A stretch of 64,000 nucleotides of DNA from Trichaptum fuscoviolaceum (lineage: Eukaryota > Basidiomycota > Agaricomycetes > Hymenochaetales > Trichaptaceae). Under the pieces are notes generated by a model. That model was not told the origin of the DNA and made no database searches. It worked only from the letters and a program-made list of their open reading frames with translations. How positions within the stretch are numbered: the stretch's first letter is position 1; each line of letters starts with the position of its first letter. Positions 13,402-24,125 of the stretch are shown here, piece by piece. The position numbers were made by a program, and so were the translations under genes. The stretch covers positions 1,749,376-1,813,375 of the forward strand of contig CAJSYZ010000006.1 of assembly GCA_910574455.1 (NCBI GenBank), written 5' to 3'.

Positions 13402-14200
13402 CATAAAACAGTAGGCAAACTACCGCATCTTCTTTGACCAAATCGTCACAGACTACGAGAGCCTGGTAGAATACCGTAGATAATAAATTGTATGCAAGCC
13501 GGTCATACATACTTGTAAACGGCTGTGAAAGAAATACAGACTTCGATTTTCTTCCACATGTCCTACAAGACTCTCCAAGACTACGATTGTTGATTGTCGG
13601 TACGGCCTTTCGTTGAACCGTGGAAGCCAGCATAAGATGTTCCCAGACAACCTGCTTCTGGGTAATTGTAGCAAGTAATGAGAAGAACGGATTTAGTCAG
13701 CTAGAGCATGATAAACACTCTGGGGACTGAAGTGATCCGTAGTACGGTATTCTCGTGGACTTCTGTTCCGGCTATACAGTTTTGTTCTGAGATTGGCTTT
13801 TAAGCGTTCAGGAGATAGGTCATCATGATAGTGGCTGAGATTCGGAGCGCTGAAATCTTGATCTGGTATCTAATCAAGTTACACAGACGGAGGCATCCGA
13901 TCGTGCATTGGAACCGTTGAACGGATATTACCGGCGCTGAGACCGTCAGTATTATCCTCCGGGATGAAACCCAGGAATTGATTGGTCGTGCTGGAATGGA
14001 GCTGACGCCTCTCGGTCTCAATACTCGTTACTCCGTTTGTTCACGCCTTCAGTGGAGGCTTGACACTTGTGCAGTGGCTAGCCATCTTCTCGTCATCTAA
14101 AGCGTGCTGAAAAAGAAATTTACAGTATGTAGGCATAATCACACCTACGTTCGACCGATGATCGCTGTCCTCAGGAACGATAGAAAAATGAGGCATGTAC
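13402..14200. other. Intergenic region before the P450 relic
   Basis: About 0.8 kb in which I see neither a gene nor the missing 5' part of the P450 relic that follows. Several short minus-strand ORFs have no family features. Confidence 0.4.
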
Positions 14201-15502
14201 TTTCACACAGGTGTTGTTTTCATCGATTGGAAGCCCTTGGTTCCGACGGAAACTTCTCAAGTTATGGCCTTCCAAGGATGTGCAGAAGGTGGTGGATATC
14301 GTCGACATCATGCATGAACAATCCGAAGAGGTCTTTGCCGCAAAAAAGGAAATGCTTGCAGAAGGCGAAGATGCAGCCATTCATCAGGTCGGGAAAGGGA
14401 AGGACATCCTGAGTATCCTCCGTGAGTTCAATGGTATTACAATCAGCCAATTCACCTATAACGAAGGGTATAAAAGTCAAGGCAAATATGTCTTCTGGCG
14501 AAGAAGACCGTCTCCCGGAGGAAGAGCTGCTAGGACAACTGAAGTAGGCGTTTATAGATCTCGTCCAAGAAAAGCACCTCAGTCTTTATGCCCTATAGTA
14601 CGTTCATTTTCGCTGGACACGACACTACGACGTCCGCTCTTAGCCGAATCCTTCATCAACTCAGCATTAATCCAGACATGCAGAAGAGGGTACGGGAGGA
14701 AGTGACTGCAGCACGCAAAGAGAATGGTGATCTCAATTATGGAACCTTCCATGGCTAGACGCAGTCTGTCGAGAGAATCTTCGACTCTTCCCTCCAGTTT
14801 CGCAGCTCCTTAGAACATGAGTGATCGGCATATTTAAAGGTGATCGAAAGTACTGATGGTAATTGCATCGATGGCAGTACGAGGAAGGATGTCGTGCTCC
14901 CGCTGATGTGGCCCATAAAGTCTGCTGACGGCAAATCCGAAATACGTGAAATCCCCTTGCGGAAAAACACGAACATATTCATCTCGATTCTCAATGCAAA
15001 TCGCAGTAAGATGATCTGGGGCGAGGAGGCATACGAGTGGAAGCCTGAACGCTGGCTTGGAAAGTCGCCAGATGAGGTCGCAAAAGCACGACTTCCAGGA
15101 GTTTACTCACCTATGTAAGCTGCAGAGATTTTCTGTTTATATCGAAAAAATAAGTTCACGCTAACGGGCAATGTGTAGGATGACGTTCCTTGGCGGGGGA
15201 AGAGCATGCATGTGAGTAGTTGTCGAATCCGAAAGCAGGTCTAATCATTGACGTTCACGATAGCGGCTTCAAATTCTCTGAACTTGAAATGAGTGGGCAA
15301 AAATCTGATGGTCTGCTTTCGTTCCGAGCACTTACCATATTTTGTAGAACTCGTCTTGTCCATTCTTCTCGAATCGTTTATCTTCTCTCCGGGCTCCAAG
15401 GAAATCTTCTGGAACATGAGCTTTCTCGCCTCTCCCATGATCAAGGGAGCCAAGCAAGACCGGCCCGTGATGCAAATGAAGCTTACTCTTGTTAAACACT
15501 GA
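14201..15502 (+). pseudogene. 5'-truncated, frameshifted P450 relic (sub-group B)
   Basis: Homology to the neighbouring P450s begins abruptly in the middle of the gene, at the segment reading IGSPWFRRKLLKLWPSKDVQ. The membrane anchor, the substrate-recognition N-terminal half and the promoter are missing (about 200 residues). Downstream, the I-helix exon (FAGHDTTTSALSRILHQL) is present. At about 14740-14755, where the copies read DYDTLMGLPWLDAV, the relic has lost about 10 nt, which shifts the frame and creates a stop. Beyond this the K-helix ENLR, the KPERWLG motif and the haem loop FLGGGRAC + SGFKF-type exon are still well preserved, as is the last exon ending KLTLVKH at 15502. Good preservation of the 3' half suggests recent loss. 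Confidence 0.85.
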
Positions 15503-16263
15503 TAGGGGTGGCATTTTCGGGTGGCGATCACACGGACGAACGTTGCGGTTCGGGATGGTCTGCCGGACATAATACTGTACATCTGAGAAGAAGAGCCTGT
15601 TTCAGATCGGGAGCCTATCTTTGGTAGAGTTGTACTTACTAAATGCAACTTTTTATGTTGAGATGGCGGCTTTGACCCGGATTGTGGCTGTTACTCTGCA
15701 CCGCATCATCGCTAATCTTATGGGTGTCCTTTTGATTCCGAGACTTCACCGGAAGTAAGACCAAACTTCTGGAACTGGTGGCTATGCTTACTCAGCCACA
15801 TAATGAATAAACTTTTGGATCTTCAATGCCCACGAAGTATGAACGGTGTTTGCTTTGATCAGTTGAAGTCTAGACGTCCTTGTGAGAGCACGTATGCACT
15901 CACTCCACCAGAACACATAGCATATCTTTCTGTCTCCAAGTATTCAGGGACGATAAGTGAAGGGAGCATGCGCTTCCACATCGGATGCGATTCTTCCCAT
16001 GATGCCTATGCCCAGACACGTTGTTATATCGAAGAATAAGCGATAAATGGAAAGAAGACAAGAAGCACCCTTGGCTGCCATGCTTCTTGCACTTTATAGA
16101 AGGCACAGATTTGTCTTGCTGCTTTGTGTAAGCGCAACTATCCTCCGGATTGCAAATGAGCTATGTATAAAACGAAGTTTAAAGTCCACGAAAGACTGAC
16201 CTTTACCAAGCCATCCCTATTTGCGATTGAACGGCATCTGCAGCTGGTCCGTTAACTACTAGC
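15503..16263. other. Intergenic region with P450 promoter
   Basis: No gene seen. The last 100 bp hold the TATA box of the next P450. A 78-codon plus ORF at 15803-16039 has no recognisable features. Confidence 0.4.
16166..16171 (+). promoter_or_regulatory. TATA box of P450 at 16264
   Basis: TATAAA in the context CTATGTATAAAACGAAG, 98 bp before the ATG at 16264. Confidence 0.45.
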
Positions 16264-18437
16264 ATGGACTCTGCCGTCGTCCCAGCCGTGCTTCTAATTG
16301 CTTCTTCTTACATACTATGGCGCCTTTTGCGACCATTCGTCGTGAGCTCCCCACTGGCAAAGATTCCTGGACCTCCAAGCCCATCATGGATTAGTGGCAA
16401 GTAGAGTCTGCGTAAGCTCCACTGTCATAACGATGTTTATGATTTAGATGACAGGCAATGCCGCACAGCTATTCGACAGTAATGGATGGGAGTATCATCG
16501 GAAGCTGGCGGAGACGTATGGAGGAGCATGCAAAGTGCATGGGTTGCTCGGAGTGAGTACACCGTCGTTTCCGTAGTAAAAAGATTGTGCTCACACTGAA
16601 CTAGGATGAGCAACTGTATGTCTTTGATCCACTCGCATTGCACCATATAGTCGTCAAAGACCAGTACATATACGAAGAAGCACCGTCATTTATCAAGTAC
16701 GTCCAGAGACATCAGTTATTGACAAACGAGCTCTGATCAGCCGATAGTGTCAACAAGCTTGTCTTTGGTACAAGCCTCTTATCGACACTTGGAGACCACC
16801 ACCGGAAGCAGCGCAAAATGCTTAACCCTGTCTTCTCGCCCAAACATATGCGAGACCTTGCGCCAATCTTCTATCCCATCGCCCATCAGCTTCGCGATCT
16901 CCTTACGCTGAGAGTAAAAGAGAGTGACGAGGAGATCGACATGAGCACATGGATGTCCCGCGCAGCACTTGAATACATTGGCCAAGGTGGAATGGGGTAT
17001 GAGTTTGATGCGTTAGATCAGAATAAGACAAACAAATATCATGACGCAGTAAAATTATTTGTGTATTGTCCCATTCTTTGCGAACCGCTTGCAGTTGCTG
17101 ACTATCCCATTGCAGGCCTACGCTCGCAAAGCACCACATCCTCCAGCAATTCGTTCCCTATCTGGTCAAGATTGGCAGCCCGTGGTTCCGTCGAAAGATG
17201 CTCGAGCTCTGGCCGTCTAAAGACATCCAAAAAGTCGTGAACATAGTAGACATCATGCACGACCAATCCGTCGAAGTATACGAGGCCAAGAAGGAGGCAT
17301 TGACAAGGGAAGACGACACAGTCATTCAGCAGGTTGGTAAAGGAAAAGATATTCTGAGCATTCTCCGTGAGTTCATGCACCATAGCATCACCTGACCAAG
17401 ATTGAATTCCGCGATAGTAAAGGCAAATATGAACTCCAGTGAAGAGGATCGTCTTCCTGAGGAGGAACTTTTAGGTCAACTGAAGTAGGGCCTCGCATTC
17501 ATCCAAAGATGGCAAACATGACTGACCATCCCATATGCAGCACGTTCATTTTCGCTGGCCACGATACGACAACGTCGGCGTTGAGTCGAATCCTCCACCA
17601 GCTTAGCATGAATCAGGACGTGCAAACAAAGGTGCGAGACGAAGTAACTGCTGCGCGCAAGGAACATGGCGATCTCGATTACGATACCCTCATGGGTCTT
17701 CCGTGGTTAGACGCAGTGTGCCGAGAGACCCTTCGTTTGTTCGCGCCTCTCTCACAGCTTCGCAGAACGTAAGCGTTCAGCACATTCCAAAACAACGAAG
17801 ATCCCGATGTTGATTATATTGATTCAGTACGAGGAAGGACGTCGTGCTCCCGCTCATGTGGCCCATAAAGTCCGCTGATGGCAAGTCCGAGATACGCGAA
17901 ATTCCCCTCCGTAAAAACACGAATATCATCATTTCCATCATAAATGCCAATCGCAGCAAGGGCATCTGGGGCGAGGACGCAGCTGAGTGGAAGCCAGAGC
18001 GTTGGATTGGAAAGGCACCAGATGAAGTTGCCAAGGTCCGGCTCCCAGGCGTTTACTCCTCCATGTGAGTCGTCACGTTGAAGTGATGGAGCCATGCTAA
18101 TCACCCGCGCAGGATGACATTCCTTGGCGGAGGAAGAGCGTGCATGTAAGTGCATCATGCAGCCGTTGTCCATTTCTTTCATTAACATTCGTGAACAGTG
18201 GCTTCAAGTTCTCTGAGCTAGAGATGAGTGAGCAAAGCCGCAAAGTACTGTTTCTCGTCGGAAAACTCACCCTAATCCTTCACAGAGCTCGTCCTGTCCA
18301 TCCTCCTCGAGTCCTTCATTTTCTCTCCAAGTTCGAAGGAAATCGTCTGGAATATGAGAGGTCTGGCTTCGCCGACAATCAAAGGCTCAAAGCAAGACCG
18401 GCCTGTGATGCCAATGAAGTTGACTCTTGTAGCTTAG
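16264..18437 (+). CDS. Cytochrome P450 monooxygenase (sub-group B, first copy)
   Basis: An ER-anchored P450 of the same family as its neighbours but of the second sub-group, which ends in a RPVMPMKLTLV-type tail. It starts MDSAVVPAVLLIASSYILW. The body carries RKQRKMLNPVFSPKHMRDL, ALEYIGQGGMGY, AGHDTTTSALSRI, ETLRLF, KPERWIG and FLGGGRAC/IGFKF. The first intron (16397-16454) needs a GC donor (G|GCAAGT) and the acceptor GATGACAG to keep the frame into GNAAQLFDSNGW; the paralogues have GT there. All other junctions are standard. The stop TAG is at 18435-18437. It is tail-to-tail with the gene ending at 18504, only 66 bp away, so the 3' ends may overlap. It is probably functional if the GC-AG intron is spliced. 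Confidence 0.88.
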
Positions 18438-18503
18438 TTCTCGTTTGCCAATTAGATTTTGGGTTGTCCACCGAGAAAGAAGAATGGTCAAGAGATTTTC
18501 GAC

Positions 18504-19627
18504 TCAGGTACGTCGTCTCTTCCTCGATTTTGCTGGTTGGCTGGGAAGCGGAGGTCCGTAGAAAGTGAGAAGTCCGCCTTCCTCAGCGTCATAGTGTGCC
18601 GTCAGAATTTTAATGCGCTCAGCCGGTTGCTGATATGGGACTGCTTCTGACGCAGAATCTATCGGGAAAAAATCAATACAGAACCGAGGTTTCAAGTCTT
18701 TTTCTCACCTAGTGTGATCTGGGCTACATTCGCAGGACCGTACAGAGACACAAGCCTCCTCTCAAGCCTCTCTATTGAACTGATAGAATATAAACTACCA
18801 ATTTAAGAGTTACGCATTTACACATACCTGGGATCAAGCCCTAAATTCCCAGCTTTTGCAGCTCGAAGAACAGCGGACCAATCAAGGGGAGCGAGCCGAT
18901 TCCGCAGACTCTTTTCAACTGGAGGAACGTACTGGGCAAGTGTAGACAGCAGTCGGGAGAGAGTAAACGCGGTAGAGGTAGCGAGGTGCGAGAGGATAAG
19001 TTTCTCATCGTCTGCTTCAAGGTCGTCGTCAATGTCGTCAAAAAGTTCCTCCCCTCCTGTGGAGCTGAGTTCACTTGCAGCTCCCGAATTCTGGGTGGCC
19101 AGGGAGGTAGGCGAAGCAGGTAATGAAGTCGAAAGATGCTGTGTCTCCTGCTGCCTTTGCATTCGCAATATGTTCGTTGAAAGAGCAGCTACTTCATCGT
19201 CTAATCCCCAAGTAGGTATATGGACGTCTCCTGAAAGAAGTGGCCAGCGAGTCCATGTGTCTCTTTCGTTGAATGACGATAATCTTTGTTTATTCGCTCC
19301 CTTCGCTTTGAATGAGGCCCTCCTCTTTCCTTTATTATTTGCGGTGTTAATGTCATAGTCAATCTCCTCTTCCCCATCTTCGTCATAGACATCAGATGTT
19401 GGCGGCACACTCGATGTTCGCGGCAAGTCCTCTTCTGTATCAGCTTCGGATGCACTCTGTTGAGCTGAGCCGTGTTCAGATGCACTTTGTTGTGTTTGAT
19501 TTTGAGAGAATTGGGTAAGATGGCTTGCAAGGTCGAGAGTCTTGCTGGTTCGCAATGCGCGAACAAGTGAAGCATATTCCTCGAGCTCACTGTGCAGAGC
19601 AGCGGGTACGCGGGAACGTTTCGACAT
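18504..19627 (-). CDS. Uncharacterised acidic protein, 341 residues
   Basis: I do not recognise this family. Rebuilding two introns (48 nt after ..LGLDP and 50 nt after ..AQITL) gives 1026 coding nt and 341 residues, with a stop at 18504-18506; without splicing the ORF would stop at 18818. The N-terminus is MSKRSRVPAALHSELEEY, followed by a Gln/Ser-rich stretch, an acidic patch (YDEDGEEEIDYDI) and a basic KGKRRASFKAKG. The middle is more conserved-looking (TWTRWPLLSGDVHIPTWGL). A second acidic cluster (DDIDDDLEADDE) precedes a helical region ending NRLAPLDWSAVL. The C-terminus is basic (KSRKRRRT) and could be a nuclear signal. Composition suggests a nuclear chromatin or transcription factor, but this is inference. 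Confidence 0.72.
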
Positions 19628-20660
19628 AAGTTCAGTATTCTAGATGAGGGCTTAGAAAGGGCATCAAATTGTGGGTGAGAGGTGGTGGCAATTAAGAGCA
19701 AGAACGTATCTTACGAACTTGAACGAAATTTATACTACTTATATACGCCACCGGTATCTAAAACCAAATCGGGTACTAGATGCTTGCCGTCAAAATGTTA
19801 AACATAAGCAAGTATTAATAACAAACTTCATACCTATATTGGAAATTACAGTCATGTGACTGTGAGACAATCTAAAACTATACAGCACCTAATTCACATA
19901 ACCTAAACACAAACGCGTTCGGTGACCTTCAAAGTGACTCTCATTTGACATACCAAGGTACGTTTTATCTAGTTTTCCGAGCAGAAGAGTCATATTCTCG
20001 GCTTTACTTGCTACATTTCTGTTGAAAGTTGCTTACAGTTTGACTCGTTTAAACAGATGAGAGAAAAGTGGAAGAAAAAGAGGTCAAGGAGGCTCCGGAG
20101 GAAGAGGAGAAAGATGAGGGCTCGTTCCAGTGAGTCTTGCAGTTGCTATATTTCATCGCAATACGAGACTAACGCTTCTCGCAGAGTAATCACCTCAGGC
20201 CTTATTGCCGCACATTACACTCTCCCAGACAATAAGCGCCAATATTCGAATGTTTGAAGGTCAAGGAGGAGCTCGGGAGTTGTAACTATGTAGCATTTAT
20301 GGTGGTGCTTGACACTTTGCATTGGACGACTGCTTCGCTGTACGCTTGTTCGCCTCGTTTGTTGTTGATATGAGGGTCTGCCGCAATGCTAAAAAAAATC
20401 ATGTCTGTCTGCTCACCGTGTTCGTTCATTCTGTGTGCTGCAGCTTCACTGCTTCCGCTAAGGCAGTTGTTCTGACGTTCGGAAAGGTGACTGGTTGTTG
20501 AAACGGATAATGATCTATCATGTTCATGACATTGCGTTTACTAGAGGGTGGTGGGGAAGCGGGCACCTATTTCGCGGAAGTTACTTTAAGGCGACTTTCT
20601 CGATTAGACACGTCTCTTTTCTTCCATCCTCTATCAAGTCAAAAATATCGTAGCGCAAGA
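19628..20660. other. Intergenic region with a possible gene remnant
   Basis: About 1 kb with no supportable gene. At about 20055-20135 one frame is strongly acidic (KVEEKEVKEAPEEEEKDEG) and is followed by a GTGAGT donor-like site. However, no start codon or consistent splice frame could be built, so this is at most a relic or an unrecognised small gene. Confidence 0.3.
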
Positions 20661-22283
20661 ATGGCTCTTCCTGAACCTATCCCAATAATCGACAACAAGG
20701 CTTACAACAAGGATACTTCAGAGTATGTGTCTTATGCCTCAAGGTCCGACGCCATGCTCGCTAGTCTTCAAACCTTCCACGAAGTTCCTTATCAGATCTT
20801 GGATCTTGTCATGGCCATGATCACCCACCAAGACTTCGACTCCAAGCAAGTCACCTTGAAGAACTCCGCAGACGTTATTCAGCATATTGAAGAGGCCCGG
20901 CTGGAAGAAAGGATGGCTTTGGTTCAGAGGCGATCTACGGTTGAAGCTTCTGGAGACGTTATCGCAGAGCAGCCATGTTTCCCGGAGTTCATCCTACTCG
21001 AAGTTTTGGATATCTTCCACGCAGAGCGAGAGGCCGCGCTCCAGAAAGCTTGTGCGTTAGACCGGATGACTCTTGTGGAGACCCCTCAAGTTTTAGACAT
21101 TCAGGCGGGCACAGTCTTTGGGAGCATGAGCCTTGTTCATCGATCTTGGACGTCTTTGGCGCAAAAGCAGCTCGGCCGAATCTTATACATCAACAGTGAT
21201 GCCTGGTATGATAATGTTCTTCGTATCCCTTACCCAGCACTCTTCGGACCATGGACAAACATCGCATTCATACTCCCTCCGGAATACGATATTTTTGATT
21301 ACATCGATGAGGACGGAGGGCGATATATGAGCAAGCTGCGCAGACTGATGGTAAAATTCACGAAACTTCGAAGTCTATACATCACGATAGGAGAAAACGC
21401 ATCGACAAACGACATCGACAAACTCTATGGAGAAATACTGTCCCAAAACCCAGAATTGCGAGTTCTTCAATTATATGCTCTTAGTGATGCTGTGATGGGT
21501 TTTCGAGGCATATCTCTGGACCCGCTGCTTGCGACTGCTCGCGTGTCGAAACTCGAGGTTATCAACCTTCGTGGCGTCCATTTATCCGGCACACTTAACT
21601 CGGCGAACCAATTCACTGCTGGATTCACTTCTCTCAGAAGTGTGAATTACTATTGCACAGCTCAAGGAAATATTGATGTGCTGCTCAACCTTCTGTCCTT
21701 CGTGACGTCAATCGATAGTTTACTCATCGCGGATTGTTTACCATTGTTTAGTTCACGGGAGATCCCAGTGATGTGGAGTATGGATCAACTTGCGTCTATG
21801 GAAATATGGCCACAACTTCGCAGACTTGAAGTTACCTCCTATGACTTGCAAACCTGGACGTGGCCCATTCTATCTCTTTGCAACAGGTTGCATGTCTTTA
21901 TTCTACAACCTCTGATTTGTACATCGCCAAATGGTCTCAGGCAACTCCCCAAAACCATTCGGTATATCAAAGTTTTACCCCCATTTTTCTGGACAATCGA
22001 AAACTTCCCAACCATTAAACATTGGTTGTTGACTTTCTCTGAGTTGCTCAATCCCTCAAGTTGCCCTGATCTGGCTTTTGTGGTTCTTAACATCCCGGAA
22101 GTAGTTGAGAAGAAGTATCCAGACCGTGACGTAGTCGCGCACAATCATCTTGAAGACGAAGGTCGGACTATTCGTCAACACAACGAAGATATACATATCA
22201 TCCTTGATGAAATTCGATCAAGATGCAACAACATTGGGGCGCAATGCACATTAATTTGGAACCCACTTCATTTTCTGAATTAA
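20661..22283 (+). CDS. F-box/LRR-like protein (intact copy)
   Basis: An intronless gene of 540 residues, typical in shape of the large Agaricomycete F-box/LRR-like family. It starts MALPEPIPIIDNKAYNKDT. This start is preferred to an in-frame ATG at 20520 because similarity to the decayed copy at 36338-37451 begins exactly here. The N-terminal part holds a short helical HEVPYQILDLVMAMI stretch that may act as an F-box-like element, then a PEFILLEVLDIFHAER helix and a VHRSWTSLAQKQLGRILY segment, which is the usual link from F-box to repeats. The rest consists of irregular leucine-rich repeats (KLRSLYITIG, LRVLQLYAL, LRRLEVTSY). A role in substrate recruitment is inferred. The F-box is weak by eye. 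Confidence 0.75.
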   Translation: MALPEPIPIIDNKAYNKDTSEYVSYASRSDAMLASLQTFHEVPYQILDLVMAMITHQDFDSKQVTLKNSADVIQHIEEARLEERMALVQRRSTVEASGDVIAEQPCFPEFILLEVLDIFHAEREAALQKACALDRMTLVETPQVLDIQAGTVFGSMSLVHRSWTSLAQKQLGRILYINSDAWYDNVLRIPYPALFGPWTNIAFILPPEYDIFDYIDEDGGRYMSKLRRLMVKFTKLRSLYITIGENASTNDIDKLYGEILSQNPELRVLQLYALSDAVMGFRGISLDPLLATARVSKLEVINLRGVHLSGTLNSANQFTAGFTSLRSVNYYCTAQGNIDVLLNLLSFVTSIDSLLIADCLPLFSSREIPVMWSMDQLASMEIWPQLRRLEVTSYDLQTWTWPILSLCNRLHVFILQPLICTSPNGLRQLPKTIRYIKVLPPFFWTIENFPTIKHWLLTFSELLNPSSCPDLAFVVLNIPEVVEKKYPDRDVVAHNHLEDEGRTIRQHNEDIHIILDEIRSRCNNIGAQCTLIWNPLHFLN

Positions 22284-22779
22284 TGTGATTTATGTATGCC
22301 CGTGGAAGTAGGATTTGCGTTATCTGTAAGAGACAACTCAGGATTGCATTTCTAAAGGTCTAATCACTCATGGCTCCACAGGTCACTTGCCAACCGTTCT
22401 TGCTCTTCTGTACATTGGACTATCTACGTCCCGTCTGGCTTTATGGCTACAACAAAGCTGTAATTTGACATATTGTGAAAATATCATCATTAACGTGTAT
22501 TCCAGGCTCCTCTTCTAGATACATTTGATCAGGCATTTTCTAAATCTCCATGCCCCTCCGTGCTCCCCTTTCTTCTCACCATCCTCAGTCTTTGTTGTAA
22601 ATGTATATTTGTACAGTATTCTACTACTGCTAGTCACAGTAGTGACAGCTTATGAACTATAATGACGTAAGCGTGACGCAGCTTGAAGCGTGACACGTTA
22701 AGTTCGAGTCGCGTGCCTCCGCCGGTCATCTCTGCAGCTGCTCTCTGGAGTCTAAATTGAAGATCCTGAGCTCGCAGAC
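22284..22779. other. Intergenic region upstream of second F-box-like gene
   Basis: No gene seen. A CRE-like TGACGTAA occurs near 22663, about 115 bp before the next start codon. Its significance is untested. Confidence 0.35.
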
Positions 22780-23892
22780 ATGAGCTTACCCTGGGAGCTT
22801 GTCATCGAAATCATACAACTTGTGCTATATGATGTTCCTCGTCGTCCAACTCCTCTGATTCTAGTCAATTCAGCATTTCGAAACCTGTGCTTATCTATAC
22901 TGCATACCGAATTGCGTTTTTGCTCTGTACAACAGCTCGATGATTTCACCAAATCAACAACTTCTCTTGTGTCCTATCCCGTTAATCTATCAATCACTCT
23001 CGCCGGCGGAACTGCTGATTATCGTTTGTTCAAACTCATGCGTGGGGTCTTCCAACACTGCCTGAGAATACTTGACGAACACCCTCCGTCTACTCATACA
23101 AGGTGCAGCGAGACATCTTCGGCAACACCACGTCTCCAGCTGCAGCGGATCTACTTTTGCCTGAACTCTCACACTCTGGATGACAACTGCCGCTACCTTC
23201 AAGATGCCCTCTGTCTTACCGAGTAAGCCTTCTCGCAGGCATTCTCTTAACAAAAGCTGATTATGGCCTTAAAGCCCTGAGGAGTTTACATGGATCGGTC
23301 CCGATCCAGGCCATCACTTCTCCATAGCTGTGTGTATACTTGGTTCATTACTGGATCCATCTGTTCATGAGTTCTTCATCCTCAGATTGTCCCCAATGCA
23401 GTATTCCATCTCTTCCGTGGAATGCAGACATGGACGAGATTACGCCGCCTCACGCTCACGAACTTAGCGTTCCCTCTGACACCAAGTCTTACGTTCGAAG
23501 AACCCCTTCCTAGAGCATTCGGGCTCGTGTCCCCTCCTTACAAAACCATTGCTTTATCTCGACTCGAGACAATCTACCTTGGACAAATCACCTTCCTTTA
23601 CCCTTCGGAAATCGCAATGATTGCTTGTGCTCCAGAACTCGTCTCACTGCGATCTATCCAGGTAGTGGATGCGTATCAAGGAAGCATCTGGGGCCCCCGT
23701 GTTCGTCTTGTTGATGTCGAAAAGGCTGCCACGCACCTGTATTTACAGGCTCTGGGCAGTGACACCGAAACTTCCCCGAGCACTACCGAATTTTTCGTGA
23801 AGAAACAGATAGAACGAGTGAGGGCCTTAGTGAGGTGCGAGGGCAAGAACGAACGCATCATGGGCGGCGATCGGATGGACGAAGCAACATAA
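22780..23892 (+). CDS. F-box-like protein, 3 exons
   Basis: A small F-box-like gene. The N-terminus MSLPWELVIEIIQLVLYD is a typical basidiomycete F-box-like opening (LPxELxxxI), followed by LVNSAFRNLCLSILHTEL. Exon 1 ends at the donor in GA|GTAAGC near 23222. Exon 2 encodes PEEFTWIGPDPGHHFSIA. A second intron (GTGTGTATAC to CATCCTCAG) leads to IVPNAVFHLFRGMQTWTRL, which restores the reading frame of the last exon, ending GGDRMDEAT at 23892. LRR-like lines (LRRLTLTNLAF, LETIYLGQITF) occur in the last exon. It is not clearly related to the neighbour at 20661. It presumably serves as a ubiquitin-ligase adaptor, but this is not proven. Confidence 0.75.
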
Positions 23893-24125
23893 ATGTATTA
23901 GGCGTATGGATCAGAGCATGAATGACTAACCCGATCAGAATGAATTTTGCAGGAAAGGAGCTTCCCGATAGACACCACCAAGGCTAAAATAATATTGTGC
24001 TATGCGACCCGGGCACGTTTATTTAAGATATGATAAAGAATTATCGGATCTAATGTTAAGTTTACTAGTGTACGTAGCCTATCGTTATCATCACCGATGG
24101 TCCGTTGCATAAACATATGATAAAA

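Noticed and set aside
20057..20257. 66-codon Lys/Arg-rich ORF
   Set aside because: The basic composition is a frame shadow of an acidic stretch; neither frame gives a start with consistent splicing.
22690..22740. GTTCGAGTC resembling a tRNA T-arm
   Set aside because: No matching acceptor stem, anticodon arm or box A could be found around it.
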